Source: Streptomyces noursei ATCC 11455 (GTDB lineage: Bacteria > Actinomycetota > Actinomycetes > Streptomycetales > Streptomycetaceae). Taken from it: a stretch of 64,000 nt of DNA. The stretch covers positions 3,658,001 through 3,722,000 of the forward strand of contig NZ_CP011533.1 in NCBI RefSeq assembly GCF_001704275.1, given 5' to 3'. Below are positions 48,091 through 56,713 of this stretch, one piece after another (position 1 is the first letter of the stretch; every line of letters starts with the position of its first letter). A model generated the notes under the pieces. That model saw nothing but the letters and a program-made list of their open reading frames with translations, was not told the DNA's origin and did no database searches. The translations under genes were made by a program, and so were the position numbers.

Positions 48091-48134
48091 AACGGCCGTC
48101 ATTCGCAGCGCGCGAATGACGGCCGTTAATTTTT
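48091..48134 (+). terminator. Canonical rho-independent terminator of fumarase I
   Basis: A perfect 16-bp stem (AACGGCCGTCATTCGC and complement) with an AGCGC loop is followed by AATTTTT. Such a T-tract is rare in this genome. The rest of the 280-bp gap holds the promoter of the next cluster. Confidence 0.9.
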
Positions 48135-48288
48135 CGCTAATTCACCCGGTCACGGCCATGGCTGGAATCTTTCCCCCTCCTCGCCGCCACCGGAACGCTC
48201 TCTCTCATGCGCTTGACCCGCGGAATTACGCACGTGTTACTCTCGCCGGCCACGCGATGGATGACGACATGTCAAGGGGGCGGAACGG

Positions 48289-48627
48289 ATGTCGGGGGCA
48301 GGGGAATTCACGGTCGACGTCGAGGAGTTGGGTTCCCTGGCGACGCGATTGGAGCGCTGCACGGAGTCGATGAAGCACGCGAGCGGCGATCTGCGGAGCG
48401 CGACCACCGGAGATCTCGGCAACGACCAGATCGACAAGGCCGGGGCGGAGTTCAAAAGCTCCTGGGAATACGGCATCGACCAGATCACGCAGCTGACCGA
48501 CGCCATCAAGCAGGGCTTGGAGACCACGGCCCGGGCATACAACGAGACGGACGACGCGGTACGGCAGGCGTTCACGAAGGGCGTCCGCCAGGGCGGCGGG
48601 GGCCCGGCCACCAGTCCGTTCGGCTGA
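48289..48627 (+). CDS. WXG100-like small protein
   Basis: 112 residues, beginning FTVDVEELGSLATRLERCTE and continuing with a helix-turn-helix hairpin around FKSSWEYGIDQITQLTDAI; the Trp-Glu-Tyr turn stands where WXG is expected. Length and helical content fit the ESAT-6/WXG100 class. It has a GGGGGCGG ribosome site. First of four co-directional genes that look like a type VII secretion-linked set, though no EccC ATPase is in the window. Confidence 0.75.
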   Translation: MSGAGEFTVDVEELGSLATRLERCTESMKHASGDLRSATTGDLGNDQIDKAGAEFKSSWEYGIDQITQLTDAIKQGLETTARAYNETDDAVRQAFTKGVRQGGGGPATSPFG

Positions 48628-48684
48628 GCGGCCGGTCGCAGTGCATGGCTTGGACGTCGACCAGAGACATGGGGGAAATGAGCA

Positions 48685-49926
48685 GTGTCGCTCGGTGAGC
48701 AGCTGTGGGGGTACGGCGGCGACCCGTACGAGGACAACGGCAACTTTCCCGGATTGCAGTTCAATCCGGCGCCCGGGGTCCCGCAGGCGGTCAGTGACCT
48801 GGTCGAGGACCTGAACCGGGCACAGAAGAACATCACGAGTGCGTCGGAGACGCTGCACAACATCGGCGACGGCGACTGGACCGGAACCGCCGCAGAAGCG
48901 TTCCGCGCCAAGACCCAGGCGCTTCCCAAACTCCTTGACGACGCCGGCAAGAGCTTCGAACTGGCTCACGGTGTGCTGCAGAAATGGCAGAACCAGCTGG
49001 GCGCGATGCAGTCCAAGGCGCATGCGTACGAGGCCGAGGCCAAGACCGCCCGCAAACGCGCCGAACGGGCCGAACGGAACGACGACCTGAACCTCTTCCG
49101 TTTCGGCGGAATCGGAATGACGGACGAGGAGGCCGCGGACGCCAAACAGCGCTACAGCGCGGCGCTCAACGAACTCGGCACGGCCCGCGAGGAACTGTCC
49201 GGCATCGTCTCCTCGGCCAACAACATCCGCAGCCAGCACGAGGAGCTCGCCGGAACCGTCGCCTCGGTACTCAAACTCGCCGCCGAACAGGCCCCCAAGG
49301 AACCGGGCTTCTTCGACAACCTCAAGAACGGCCTGGAGCAGCTGGTCAAAGACCACGAGGCCCTCTTCCACGCGGTCGGGCGTTGGGCCCAGGAACACGC
49401 CAACGCGATCGCGGCCATCGGGGATGTGTTGTCGACGCTCAGTACGCTCACCGGGCTGGTTGGATTCTGCTTCCCGCCGGCGGAAGAAGTCATGGCACCG
49501 ATTTCCGGGCTGAGTTCGCTGGCCGCGTTTGCACTGCACAAGACGGCACAAGGCTTCGGCGGCAAAGACGTCGTCAGCGACCGGACACTGCTGGAGGACG
49601 AGCTGGGGATCGCCTCGTTCGGCCTGAGCAAGGGCGCCACAGTGGCGGAGAAGGTCGGCGGAGCGGTCCTGGGGGAGAAGGTCGACGAGCTCAGCAAGGC
49701 CGCTGGGTGGGGATCGACCGGCAAGACCGTGGTGGATTGGAAGCACGACCTGACGAGCCTTGGCTACTTCCTCCCCCACAACGCGGGCGAGGCCCTTGCG
49801 GTGGGCGGTTCCCTGCTGCTGGGCGGCACGGCGCCGCCGCTGGGCGGTCTAGTGGTCGCGTTCAAGCACGCCTGGGAAAACGGCAGCGAGAAGGACTCGG
49901 CCGCGGCACGGCAGCAAGCGGGCTGA
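48685..49926 (+). CDS. Putative type VII secreted protein with N-terminal WXG100-like domain
   Basis: 413 residues from GTG at 48685. Residues about 30-160 form a WXG100/LXG-like helical domain: DLNRAQKNITSASETLHNIG, then GDGDWTGTAAEAFRAKTQAL, with W-x-G at the turn. Hydrophobic helices follow (about 250-290), and a glycine-rich hydrophobic patch (LAVGGSLLLGGTAPPLGGLV) near 375. No known toxin domain ends the protein, so it resembles the N-terminal module of polymorphic toxins without an obvious warhead. It lies 57 bp after the WXG100-like gene and 12 bp before a membrane protein gene. Confidence 0.75.
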   Translation: MSLGEQLWGYGGDPYEDNGNFPGLQFNPAPGVPQAVSDLVEDLNRAQKNITSASETLHNIGDGDWTGTAAEAFRAKTQALPKLLDDAGKSFELAHGVLQKWQNQLGAMQSKAHAYEAEAKTARKRAERAERNDDLNLFRFGGIGMTDEEAADAKQRYSAALNELGTAREELSGIVSSANNIRSQHEELAGTVASVLKLAAEQAPKEPGFFDNLKNGLEQLVKDHEALFHAVGRWAQEHANAIAAIGDVLSTLSTLTGLVGFCFPPAEEVMAPISGLSSLAAFALHKTAQGFGGKDVVSDRTLLEDELGIASFGLSKGATVAEKVGGAVLGEKVDELSKAAGWGSTGKTVVDWKHDLTSLGYFLPHNAGEALAVGGSLLLGGTAPPLGGLVVAFKHAWENGSEKDSAAARQQAG

Positions 49927-49938
49927 GGAGATCACGCA

Positions 49939-50676
49939 TTGCTTTCCGACATCTTCCTCGTGGTGGTCCTGACCGGCACGCCGGTGATCGTCATCGCCAT
50001 TGTCGTCACCACCCTTTCCGATCTCGGCGCAACAGCGGACCAGCGACGCAGGAACTTCGAAAAGGTTTGCCGTGCATTCGACGGGAGGCCGGAAGTCAAA
50101 GTCCAGGTGCACGGCGCCGGAATGACGGCCGAGCAGACCGCATGGTTGGGCTATCAATACGGGTATTCCGTATCGCACTTCGAGACCCATCGAGGTTCGC
50201 CTCGCCGCCTCGTCATGCGTAGGACCAACACTGCCGTCCCACCGAACACGGGTGGCACGCCGGGATGGCCCACACCACCCGTTTCCGTTCGCATGGAACA
50301 CATCCAAGAGGAACTCCGCCAAGCACCCGATCCGGTCGCCCGGGAGAGGCAGTTCTGGGGCCTCCTGGCCTTCGGTGCCGGATCGGCGATAGTGGCCGTT
50401 CGCGAGTTCCACGCCGGGCGCCCCTACGCTCTGGCCGCCGCCACGGTCTCGGCCGTCTTCCTGGCCGGCGCCGCGGTGCTCGCCCGGTACGCGCGGCGCG
50501 CCAACCAGCGGAAGCGTAAGGCCGCCCCACCGCGTGCACATCCCGGTCCCGTTCCTGGCGCCCCACTGCCGCCGCCACCGGCGAACAACCCCTACATGGC
50601 ACCTCCCCCACCGGGATACGGCCCGCCACCGGGCCACTGGCCCCCCGGCGGACAACAGCCGCCGCAATCCCCCTGA
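49939..50676 (+). CDS. Membrane protein with proline-rich C-terminus, type VII-linked
   Basis: 245 residues from TTG at 49939 with a GAGGAG site. One N-terminal span (IFLVVVLTGTPVIVIAIVVT), a soluble middle of about 110 residues, two further spans near 150-200, then a Pro/Gly-rich tail (PPPPGYGPPPGHWPPGG). It overlaps no neighbour but is tightly packed in the cluster. Possible immunity or accessory protein. Family not recognised. Confidence 0.7.
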   Translation: MLSDIFLVVVLTGTPVIVIAIVVTTLSDLGATADQRRRNFEKVCRAFDGRPEVKVQVHGAGMTAEQTAWLGYQYGYSVSHFETHRGSPRRLVMRRTNTAVPPNTGGTPGWPTPPVSVRMEHIQEELRQAPDPVARERQFWGLLAFGAGSAIVAVREFHAGRPYALAAATVSAVFLAGAAVLARYARRANQRKRKAAPPRAHPGPVPGAPLPPPPANNPYMAPPPPGYGPPPGHWPPGGQQPPQSP

Positions 50677-50700
50677 GCCCAGCGAGCACGGTGAATCCAG

Positions 50701-51363
50701 ATGAGCACGGAACAGCCGGTAGAGATCGCCTTCGAGATCTCCTCGATCTTCCGGAAGACGACCCCAGGGCTGAATGTCGACCAGGCACGGGCCGAGGTCG
50801 CCGCCCACGCGCAAGCGCGCGGCGCGACACCGTCCGAGGCGCAGCTCGACGAGATGGCAGCGGAGTACGCAAAGGTCTCGCAGCTCCTCGCGGAGAACGG
50901 CGTGCGCTATTCCGCCACCTGTTTCGGGACGTTCGACGACGGCGACTGGTCCACGGGGACGGTCACCATCGCACTCCAGCCGCTCACCTATCAGGCCCCG
51001 GAGATCGCCGTCTCCGGCATGACCAAGATCCTCGCCGCCCACCACGGGCCGACCGCCGAGGTCAGCGCGATCGACCTGCCCTGCGGTCAGGCCACGCTCG
51101 TCCTCCGTCAGTCACCCGAGCTGCGCATACCCGCCGAATTCACGGCCTCGGGGGACGACATTCCGATCGATGTCGCACAGTTGCAGGCGTTCATCCCCGT
51201 TCCGCGGAGCGCGGTTCCGGGAGCCCAGGCTCTGGTCACGGTCACCTTCAGCACACCCAGCACGGACCACTGGGCCGATTACTGCGAGGTGTTGGCTCCC
51301 TTCCTCCGCAGCTTGCGCTTCGCGCCGGAGGGGGTTCCGGCTCCGCGGGACCTCTTCGGTTAG
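50701..51363 (+). CDS. Hypothetical protein of the WXG100-like cluster
   Basis: 220 residues, cytoplasmic, mixed alpha/beta, no cysteine cluster or membrane span. It begins STEQPVEIAFEISSIFRKTT and has a regular beta pattern (LVTVTFSTPSTDHWADYCEV) near the end. It starts 24 bp after the membrane protein gene. By position it could be a chaperone or immunity protein for the secreted protein. Not recognised. Confidence 0.65.
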   Translation: MSTEQPVEIAFEISSIFRKTTPGLNVDQARAEVAAHAQARGATPSEAQLDEMAAEYAKVSQLLAENGVRYSATCFGTFDDGDWSTGTVTIALQPLTYQAPEIAVSGMTKILAAHHGPTAEVSAIDLPCGQATLVLRQSPELRIPAEFTASGDDIPIDVAQLQAFIPVPRSAVPGAQALVTVTFSTPSTDHWADYCEVLAPFLRSLRFAPEGVPAPRDLFG

Positions 51364-51399
51364 CGGGCCTCCCGTGCGGCGGCGCCGAACGGCTCGGCA

Positions 51400-51603
51400 T
51401 CAACAGCTCTTGTGGCGCGGGCAAGCACACGGTGGCCACGCCTGGGAGAGGCCGTAGAGGTCGAAGCGGTCGCCGGCTACGACGTGGATCTGGGCGCGTT
51501 CCTGGACGACCATGCCGTCGCGGGTCGTGGTGTAGACGCGCAGGGTCATCAGCGATTGCCGGGACCGCGGGCCCGGTGAGGTGTGGCCGGCGCTCGTGGC
51601 CAT
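51400..51603 (-). CDS. Small conserved Streptomyces protein with terminal CxCPRxxxC
   Basis: 67 residues from ATG at 51603 with an AGGAGC site. Core TLRVYTTTRDGMVVQERAQI, then WPPCACPRHKSC at the end. Small proteins of this pattern often lie next to XRE/DUF397 pairs in Streptomyces, as here (divergent from the XRE gene). The cysteines could bind a metal. Function unknown. Confidence 0.7.
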   Translation of the reverse strand: MATSAGHTSPGPRSRQSLMTLRVYTTTRDGMVVQERAQIHVVAGDRFDLYGLSQAWPPCACPRHKSC

Positions 51604-51783
51604 GGATGACGCTCCTGTTCGGTGGGGGGTGTCGGTGCTGTCCCGTGGGTGGCGAGGGCGACTGCCGGGTTCCGTCGTGGGATGCCCCTAACTTTCAGCG
51701 GATCGTTACTTTCCGTGTTCCCATCGTTGCTCTCCGACGTAACCTTGAGAAGGGAGTGAGAGCTGATTCCTACAGACGTAAGA

Positions 51784-52749
51784 ATGGGAAGTGAGGCCGT
51801 GGCCAAGGAAATTGAACCGGCGTCATCGATGGCAGCGCTGTTCGGGACGCGGCTGCGGAAACTCCGGCTCGCCGCCGGGCTGACACAGGATGCGCTGGGC
51901 CGCCGCGTGCGCACGCACAGCACGCGCATCAACCAGGTCGAGCGGTGCACGGGCGCCAAGCCGACGCTGGAGCTGGCCCGGGCGTTGGACGAGGCGGTGG
52001 GGGCGGACGGCTTGCTCATCGACCTCTGGCCGTACGTCTACCGGGAGACGTTCCCGGACTGGTCGCGGAAGTTCATGGCGTTGGCGGAGCGGGCGGTGGT
52101 GATCCGTGAGTACGCGGCTGCCGTGGTGCCCGGCCTGCTGCAGACCGAAGAGTATGCGCGGGATTTGCTGAGCCTCGATCACACGCTCGCCTCCGCGGAG
52201 CAGTTGGAGGAGCGGGTGGCCGGCCGCCTCGGGAGGCAAGCCCGGCTGGAGGGGCCGGACTGCCCTGAGCTGGCGGTCGTCCTTGACGAAGCGGTGCTGG
52301 TGCGGCCCGTCGGCGAACCCTCCGTGATGCGGGCGCAGTTCGCGCGGTTGCTGGAAGCTGCGGACAATCCGCGCATCACGGTGCAGGTCCTGCCGTTCAG
52401 CAGCGGCAAGCACGAGGCAATGGGCGGATCGCTCACGGTGCTGTCCATGCCGGACGGCTGCCATGCGGCCTATCTTGAAGGTGCCGACTACGGCCAACTC
52501 GTCGAGGAACCAGAGGAAGTGAAGTCGTACCGTGTGGCCTACGAACGGCTCGGGGTACTGGCCCTGCCGCCGAATATGTCGCTCGATGTGATCCGATCCG
52601 CAATGGAGGGCACCTACCGTGGCGAGCACATCCCATCCCGATCTGAGCGCCGCCGTCTGGCGCAGGTCCAGCTACAGCAATCAGGCGGGTGGCAACTGCG
52701 TGGAGGTGTCGCCAGGGCACCCCGACCTCGTCCCCGTCCGGGACAGTAA
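51784..52749 (+). CDS. XRE-family regulator with DUF5753 domain
   Basis: 321 residues from ATG at 51784; GTG at 51799 is possible. The HTH is LRLAAGLTQDALGRRVRTHS (about 23-60). The DUF5753 ligand-type domain runs from about 90 to 270 (VPGLLQTEEYARDLL, AQFARLLEAADNPRITVQVL). The family partner, a DUF397 protein, follows. The last 43 codons overlap the DUF397 gene in another frame and look artificial (Arg/Pro/Gln-rich), so the native stop may have been lost. Confidence 0.92.
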   Translation: MGSEAVAKEIEPASSMAALFGTRLRKLRLAAGLTQDALGRRVRTHSTRINQVERCTGAKPTLELARALDEAVGADGLLIDLWPYVYRETFPDWSRKFMALAERAVVIREYAAAVVPGLLQTEEYARDLLSLDHTLASAEQLEERVAGRLGRQARLEGPDCPELAVVLDEAVLVRPVGEPSVMRAQFARLLEAADNPRITVQVLPFSSGKHEAMGGSLTVLSMPDGCHAAYLEGADYGQLVEEPEEVKSYRVAYERLGVLALPPNMSLDVIRSAMEGTYRGEHIPSRSERRRLAQVQLQQSGGWQLRGGVARAPRPRPRPGQ

Positions 52750-52822
52750 GCATCCCGAGGGGCCCGTGCTGGTGTTTCCGGGCCGTGTCTGGGCGGCGTT
52801 CGTCGATGTAGTACGGGCGTGA
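52619..52822 (+). CDS. DUF397 protein
   Basis: 67 residues from GTG at 52619. WRRSSYSNQAGGNCVEVSPG followed by VPVRDSKHPEGPVLVF is the full DUF397 pattern. DUF397 proteins pair with XRE/DUF5753 regulators such as the BldB-like and Scr1/Scr2 sets, acting like anti-repressors or toxin-antitoxin-like partners. It overlaps the regulator gene by 131 bp. Confidence 0.95.
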   Translation: MASTSHPDLSAAVWRRSSYSNQAGGNCVEVSPGHPDLVPVRDSKHPEGPVLVFPGRVWAAFVDVVRA

Positions 52823-52986
52823 GCGACTGGCGCTCCCTGAGCGCAGAGCCCGCGCAAGATCGGTAACGTGTGCGAGTGGCAGTCCTCGACCAAGGACGTG
52901 CCGTCGAACCTGACCGTGGGTCATGGCCGGACGACCGGTGCATGACCGTCGGGCACACCACCACCATGCACAGGGGGAAGCGAATC

Positions 52987-53301
52987 ATGCGCAAGATCAG
53001 TCGCTCGTTGGCCGCGGCCGTCACCACCTTGGCGGTCGCCGGCATCACCGTCGCCGGGGCCGTTCCCGCCACTGCCGCGCCGGCCAAGGCGGCGGCCGCG
53101 AGCAGCGCGCAGTGCGACAGCATCCGGGATGCGATCCGGCAGCACGCGGAGGCCGGGGACAAGTACACGGGGCTGGCCAAGGTGGAGGCCAGCAAGGCAA
53201 ACCCGGACCAGGACAAGGTCGCCCAGTACAACGCGAAGGCGAAGGCGGAGTACCAGGCCGCCGACGCGTACCAGGTGAAGTACGCCCAGCAGTGTTCATG
53301 A
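52987..53301 (+). CDS. Small secreted protein
   Basis: 104 residues from ATG at 52987 with a GGGGAAG site. The Sec signal peptide is MRKISRSLAAAVTTLAVAGI and on to VPATAAPA, with cleavage near residue 33. The mature part is a helical Ala/Lys/Gln-rich domain with two cysteines, likely a disulfide (AQCDSIRDAIRQHAEAGDKY to YAQQCS). The 165 bp upstream hold no other gene. Function unknown. Confidence 0.75.
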   Translation: MRKISRSLAAAVTTLAVAGITVAGAVPATAAPAKAAAASSAQCDSIRDAIRQHAEAGDKYTGLAKVEASKANPDQDKVAQYNAKAKAEYQAADAYQVKYAQQCS

Positions 53302-53377
53302 CGGTCACCGTTCATGGCCGGGCGGTCTTCGGGCCCGGTCGGTGATGTCGCGGTGTGACCGCTGAGCGGCGTCGTTG

Positions 53378-53404
53378 CGGGCCCGGCTCCCCGAGCCGGG
53401 CCCG
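53378..53404. terminator. 12-bp perfect hairpin
   Basis: CGGGCCCGGCTC and its complement around a CCC loop, between the small secreted protein gene and class II fumarase. Confidence 0.7.
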
Positions 53405-53486
53405 TGGCATGCCACCGGTGCGCCCGTTGGGTGCGCGGATCGGTGGATACGGGAACAGATCCCGGGGCGCGGGCACTGTCATAGAC

Positions 53487-54881
53487 ATGAGCGAAAACAG
53501 CGCATTCAGGATCGAGCACGACTCGATGGGCCAGGTGCGGGTTCCGGCGCATGCCAAGTGGCGGGCCCAGACCCAGCGGGCCGTGGAGAATTTCCCGATT
53601 TCCGGGCAGCGGCTGGAGCGGGCGCACATCGAGGCGCTGGCGCGGATCAAGGGGGCCGCCGCCAAGGTCAATGCCGAGCTGGGCGTGCTGGGCAAGGACG
53701 TCGCGGAGGCCATCGCGGAGGCGGCCGCCGAGGTGGCCGAGGGGCGGTGGGACGAGGACTTCCCGATCGACGTGTTCCAGACGGGGTCGGGGACGTCGTC
53801 GAACATGAATGCCAATGAGGTGATCGCGACCCTCGCCGGTGAGCGGCTGGGGCGGGACGTGCACCCCAACGATCACGTCAATGCGAGCCAGTCGTCCAAC
53901 GACGTCTTCCCCTCGTCGATCCACATCGCGGCGACGTCGGCCGTCCTGAACGACCTGATTCCGGCGCTGGAGCATCTGGCCGCGGCGCTGGAGCGGAAGG
54001 CGACGGAGTTCGCCGAGGTGGTGAAGTCGGGGCGGACGCATCTGATGGATGCGACGCCGGTGACGTTGGGGCAGGAGTTCGGGGGGTACGCGGCGCAGGT
54101 ACGGTACGGCGTCGAGCGGTTGCGGGCTTCGTTGCCGCGGCTGGCCGAACTGCCGTTGGGGGGAACGGCGGTGGGGACGGGCATCAATACGCCGCCGGGG
54201 TTCTCGGCGGCGGTGATCGCCGAGGTGGCGCGGACGACCGGGCTGCCGTTGACCGAGGCGCGCGATCACTTCGAGGCGCAGGGGGCGCGGGACGGGATCG
54301 TGGAGACCAGCGGTCAGTTGCGGACCATCGCGGTCGGGCTGACGAAGATCGCCAATGACCTGCGGTGGATGGCGTCCGGGCCGCGTACGGGGCTCGCCGA
54401 GATCAATCTGCCGGATCTCCAGCCCGGCTCGTCGATCATGCCGGGGAAGGTCAATCCGGTGATTCCGGAGGCGGTGCTGATGGTCGCCGCGCAGGTCACC
54501 GGCAACGACGCGACGGTGGCCACGGCCGGGGCGGCCGGCAATTTCGAGCTGAACGTGATGCTGCCGGTGATCGCCCGGAACGTACTGGAGTCGGTGCGGC
54601 TGCTCGGCAACGTGTCGCGGTTGCTGGCCGACCGGACGGTGGACGGGATCACCGCGAACGTGGGGCGGGCCCGGGAGTACGCCGAGTCGTCGCCGTCGGT
54701 GGTGACGCCGCTGAACAAGTACCTCGGTTACGAGGAGGCCGCGAAGGTCGCCAAGCGGTCGTTGGCGGAGCGGAAGACGATCCGAGAGGTGGTGGTCGAG
54801 AGCGGTTACGTCGAGCGCGGTCTGCTCACGGTGGAACAGCTCGACGAGGCGCTGGACGTGCTGCGGATGACCCACCCGTAA
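53487..54881 (+). CDS. fumC: Fumarate hydratase, class II
   Basis: 464 residues from ATG at 53487. Signature [13 protein letters not shown] near residue 100 and the mobile loop [15 protein letters not shown] near 320 identify FumC. The enzyme is iron-free and oxygen-stable. It complements the class I enzyme encoded 5 kb upstream. No strong ribosome site is visible at this ATG. Confidence 0.97.
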   Translation: MSENSAFRIEHDSMGQVRVPAHAKWRAQTQRAVENFPISGQRLERAHIEALARIKGAAAKVNAELGVLGKDVAEAIAEAAAEVAEGRWDEDFPIDVFQTGSGTSSNMNANEVIATLAGERLGRDVHPNDHVNASQSSNDVFPSSIHIAATSAVLNDLIPALEHLAAALERKATEFAEVVKSGRTHLMDATPVTLGQEFGGYAAQVRYGVERLRASLPRLAELPLGGTAVGTGINTPPGFSAAVIAEVARTTGLPLTEARDHFEAQGARDGIVETSGQLRTIAVGLTKIANDLRWMASGPRTGLAEINLPDLQPGSSIMPGKVNPVIPEAVLMVAAQVTGNDATVATAGAAGNFELNVMLPVIARNVLESVRLLGNVSRLLADRTVDGITANVGRAREYAESSPSVVTPLNKYLGYEEAAKVAKRSLAERKTIREVVVESGYVERGLLTVEQLDEALDVLRMTHP

Positions 54882-54961
54882 CGCTCGCCGTCATCGCCTT
54901 CGTAACCACGGGTGCGGCGCATGTCACCGCGCGCGTAACGCGACGCCCCTAAGATCTGCGC

Positions 54962-55699
54962 ATGACAGCGGACATGGTGGAGACGACGGAAGGCGAGACG
55001 GCCGGTGTGCCCGGGCCGACGGCCGGGGCGGAGCAGACGGCGGCCGAGCGGGGGCGCTGGGCCCCCGGGGACCACATCCTGTGGCGCTATCGCGACAACT
55101 CCGACCCCCGCCGGTTCCACATCTGTCGTCCGATGACCGTTGTGCAGGACACCGAGGAACTGCTCGCGGTGTGGATGGCGCCGGGCACACCGTGCATCAA
55201 GCCGGTGCTCGCCGACGGGACGCCGGTGCACCGCGAGCCGCTCGCCACCCGCTACACCAAACCGCGGCGGACGCTGCGCGACCAGTGGTTCGGCAGCGGC
55301 GTGTTGAAGCTGGCCCGGCCGGAGGATCCGTGGTCGGTCTGGCTGTTCTGGGAGAGCGGCTGGCACTTCAAGAATTGGTACGTCAATCTGGAGGAGCCGC
55401 GCCGCCGTTGGTCGGGCGGAATCGACTCGCTCGACCATTTTCTCGACATCTGCGTCTATCCGGACCGGCGCTGGGAGTGGCGGGACGAGGACGAGTTCGC
55501 ACAGGCACGGCGGGACGGGCTGATGACGGACGCGCAGGTGTCCGAGGTCAGAGCCGCCGGACGCGCCGCGGTCGCACAGATCGCGGCGTGGGGCGGGCCG
55601 TTCGCCGACGGCTGGGAGGATTGGCGGCCCGATCCGGCCTGGGAGGTTCCCGCGCTTCCGGAGGACTGGGAACGCCTGCCAGATCATTTGCTGCCGTGA
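54962..55699 (+). CDS. DUF402 domain protein
   Basis: 245 residues from ATG at 54962; ATG at 54974 is an alternative. The DUF402 core (KLARPEDPWSVWLFWESGWH, LEEPRRRWSGGIDSLDHFLD, WEWRDEDEFAQARRDGLM) spans about 100-200 and contains the acidic residues of the FomD-type phosphatase fold. Related proteins hydrolyse nucleotide-linked phosphonates or nucleoside diphosphates with metals. Actual substrate unknown. In Streptomyces this gene follows fumC. Confidence 0.88.
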   Translation: MTADMVETTEGETAGVPGPTAGAEQTAAERGRWAPGDHILWRYRDNSDPRRFHICRPMTVVQDTEELLAVWMAPGTPCIKPVLADGTPVHREPLATRYTKPRRTLRDQWFGSGVLKLARPEDPWSVWLFWESGWHFKNWYVNLEEPRRRWSGGIDSLDHFLDICVYPDRRWEWRDEDEFAQARRDGLMTDAQVSEVRAAGRAAVAQIAAWGGPFADGWEDWRPDPAWEVPALPEDWERLPDHLLP

Positions 55700-55942
55700 G
55701 GTTGCAAACGCGAAAAGAACTGCAGGAAGAGAGTGAAGGGGGCGAACGGTGGAAAGGTGCGCCTATGGGCAAAGCTGTTTCCCGCCGGGTGCCCCCGGGG
55801 TTCCCGCCGGACGAGAAGCGGCACCCAGCCCCCTTGCTGCGCCCTGGGCCTTCAAACGTAGGATCGTCCTCCGCAAGACTGCACAGGCGCAACTCCAGAA
55901 CGGGAAAACGAACTTGACCGCGGTCGCAGGAGGGGCGAGGTC

Positions 55943-56626
55943 GTGAGCGCGACAAGCTACGACACGTATGAGGGCCTGAATCGGTTAGCACTCGACCGGG
56001 CCGGACAGGCCGAGGCGTTCGACGCGATCGGGAACCAGTACGAAACGGCTTTTCCACATAAGGAAGGCCAGATCGCCTCGGGCGTATGGTTGAGCGGGGA
56101 ACTGCCGGCCGGGTCACGGATCCTCGACGCCGGATGCGGTACGGGACTGCCGACCGCCCGTCAACTCTGCGACGCGGGCCACCGGGTCGTGGGAATCGAC
56201 CTCTCCCCCGGGATGGTCAAACTGGCCCGGGAGAACGCACCGGGTGCCGAATTCCACCGGTTGGACATCGCCGATCTGCGCGGTGGCCGCCTGGGCGGAC
56301 CGGGTTCCTTCGACGGAATCACCGCCTATTTCTCACTGTTGATGATGCCCCGTGCGGAAATCCCCTGTGCCCTGGGCATGCTGCACGACCTCCTGCGACC
56401 CGGCGGGCTGATGGCCCTGGCAATGGTCGAGGGCGATATCGACGACTTCCCCATTCCGTTCCTCGGCAGCATGATCCGGGTATCGGGATATCTGCGGGAC
56501 GACCTGCGCCGGGTCGTGTGCGACGCGGGTTTCGACATCGTCGGGGAGGACTCGTATGCGTATGCCCCGGCGAGTACGGACGTACCACCCGAAATCCAGC
56601 TCTTCCTGCACCTGCGACGCGCTTGA
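55943..56626 (+). CDS. Class I SAM-dependent methyltransferase
   Basis: 227 residues from GTG at 55943 with an AGGAGGGG site. Motif I ILDAGCGTGLPTARQL lies near residue 54, followed by VVGIDLSPGMVKLARENAPG. The substrate-facing part (YFSLLMMPRAEIPCAL) is variable. Small-molecule methyltransferase; substrate unknown. The 243-bp upstream gap contains a GGGTGCC/GGCACCC inverted pair but no convincing gene. Confidence 0.9.
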   Translation: MSATSYDTYEGLNRLALDRAGQAEAFDAIGNQYETAFPHKEGQIASGVWLSGELPAGSRILDAGCGTGLPTARQLCDAGHRVVGIDLSPGMVKLARENAPGAEFHRLDIADLRGGRLGGPGSFDGITAYFSLLMMPRAEIPCALGMLHDLLRPGGLMALAMVEGDIDDFPIPFLGSMIRVSGYLRDDLRRVVCDAGFDIVGEDSYAYAPASTDVPPEIQLFLHLRRA

Positions 56627-56713
56627 GACGCACCGCGTCAGGCGCGTCCGCTCGGGCGGCGCGCACCGAACGCGGCGCGCCGGCGCCAGCCCCGGACGGA
56701 TGGAATCCCACGC

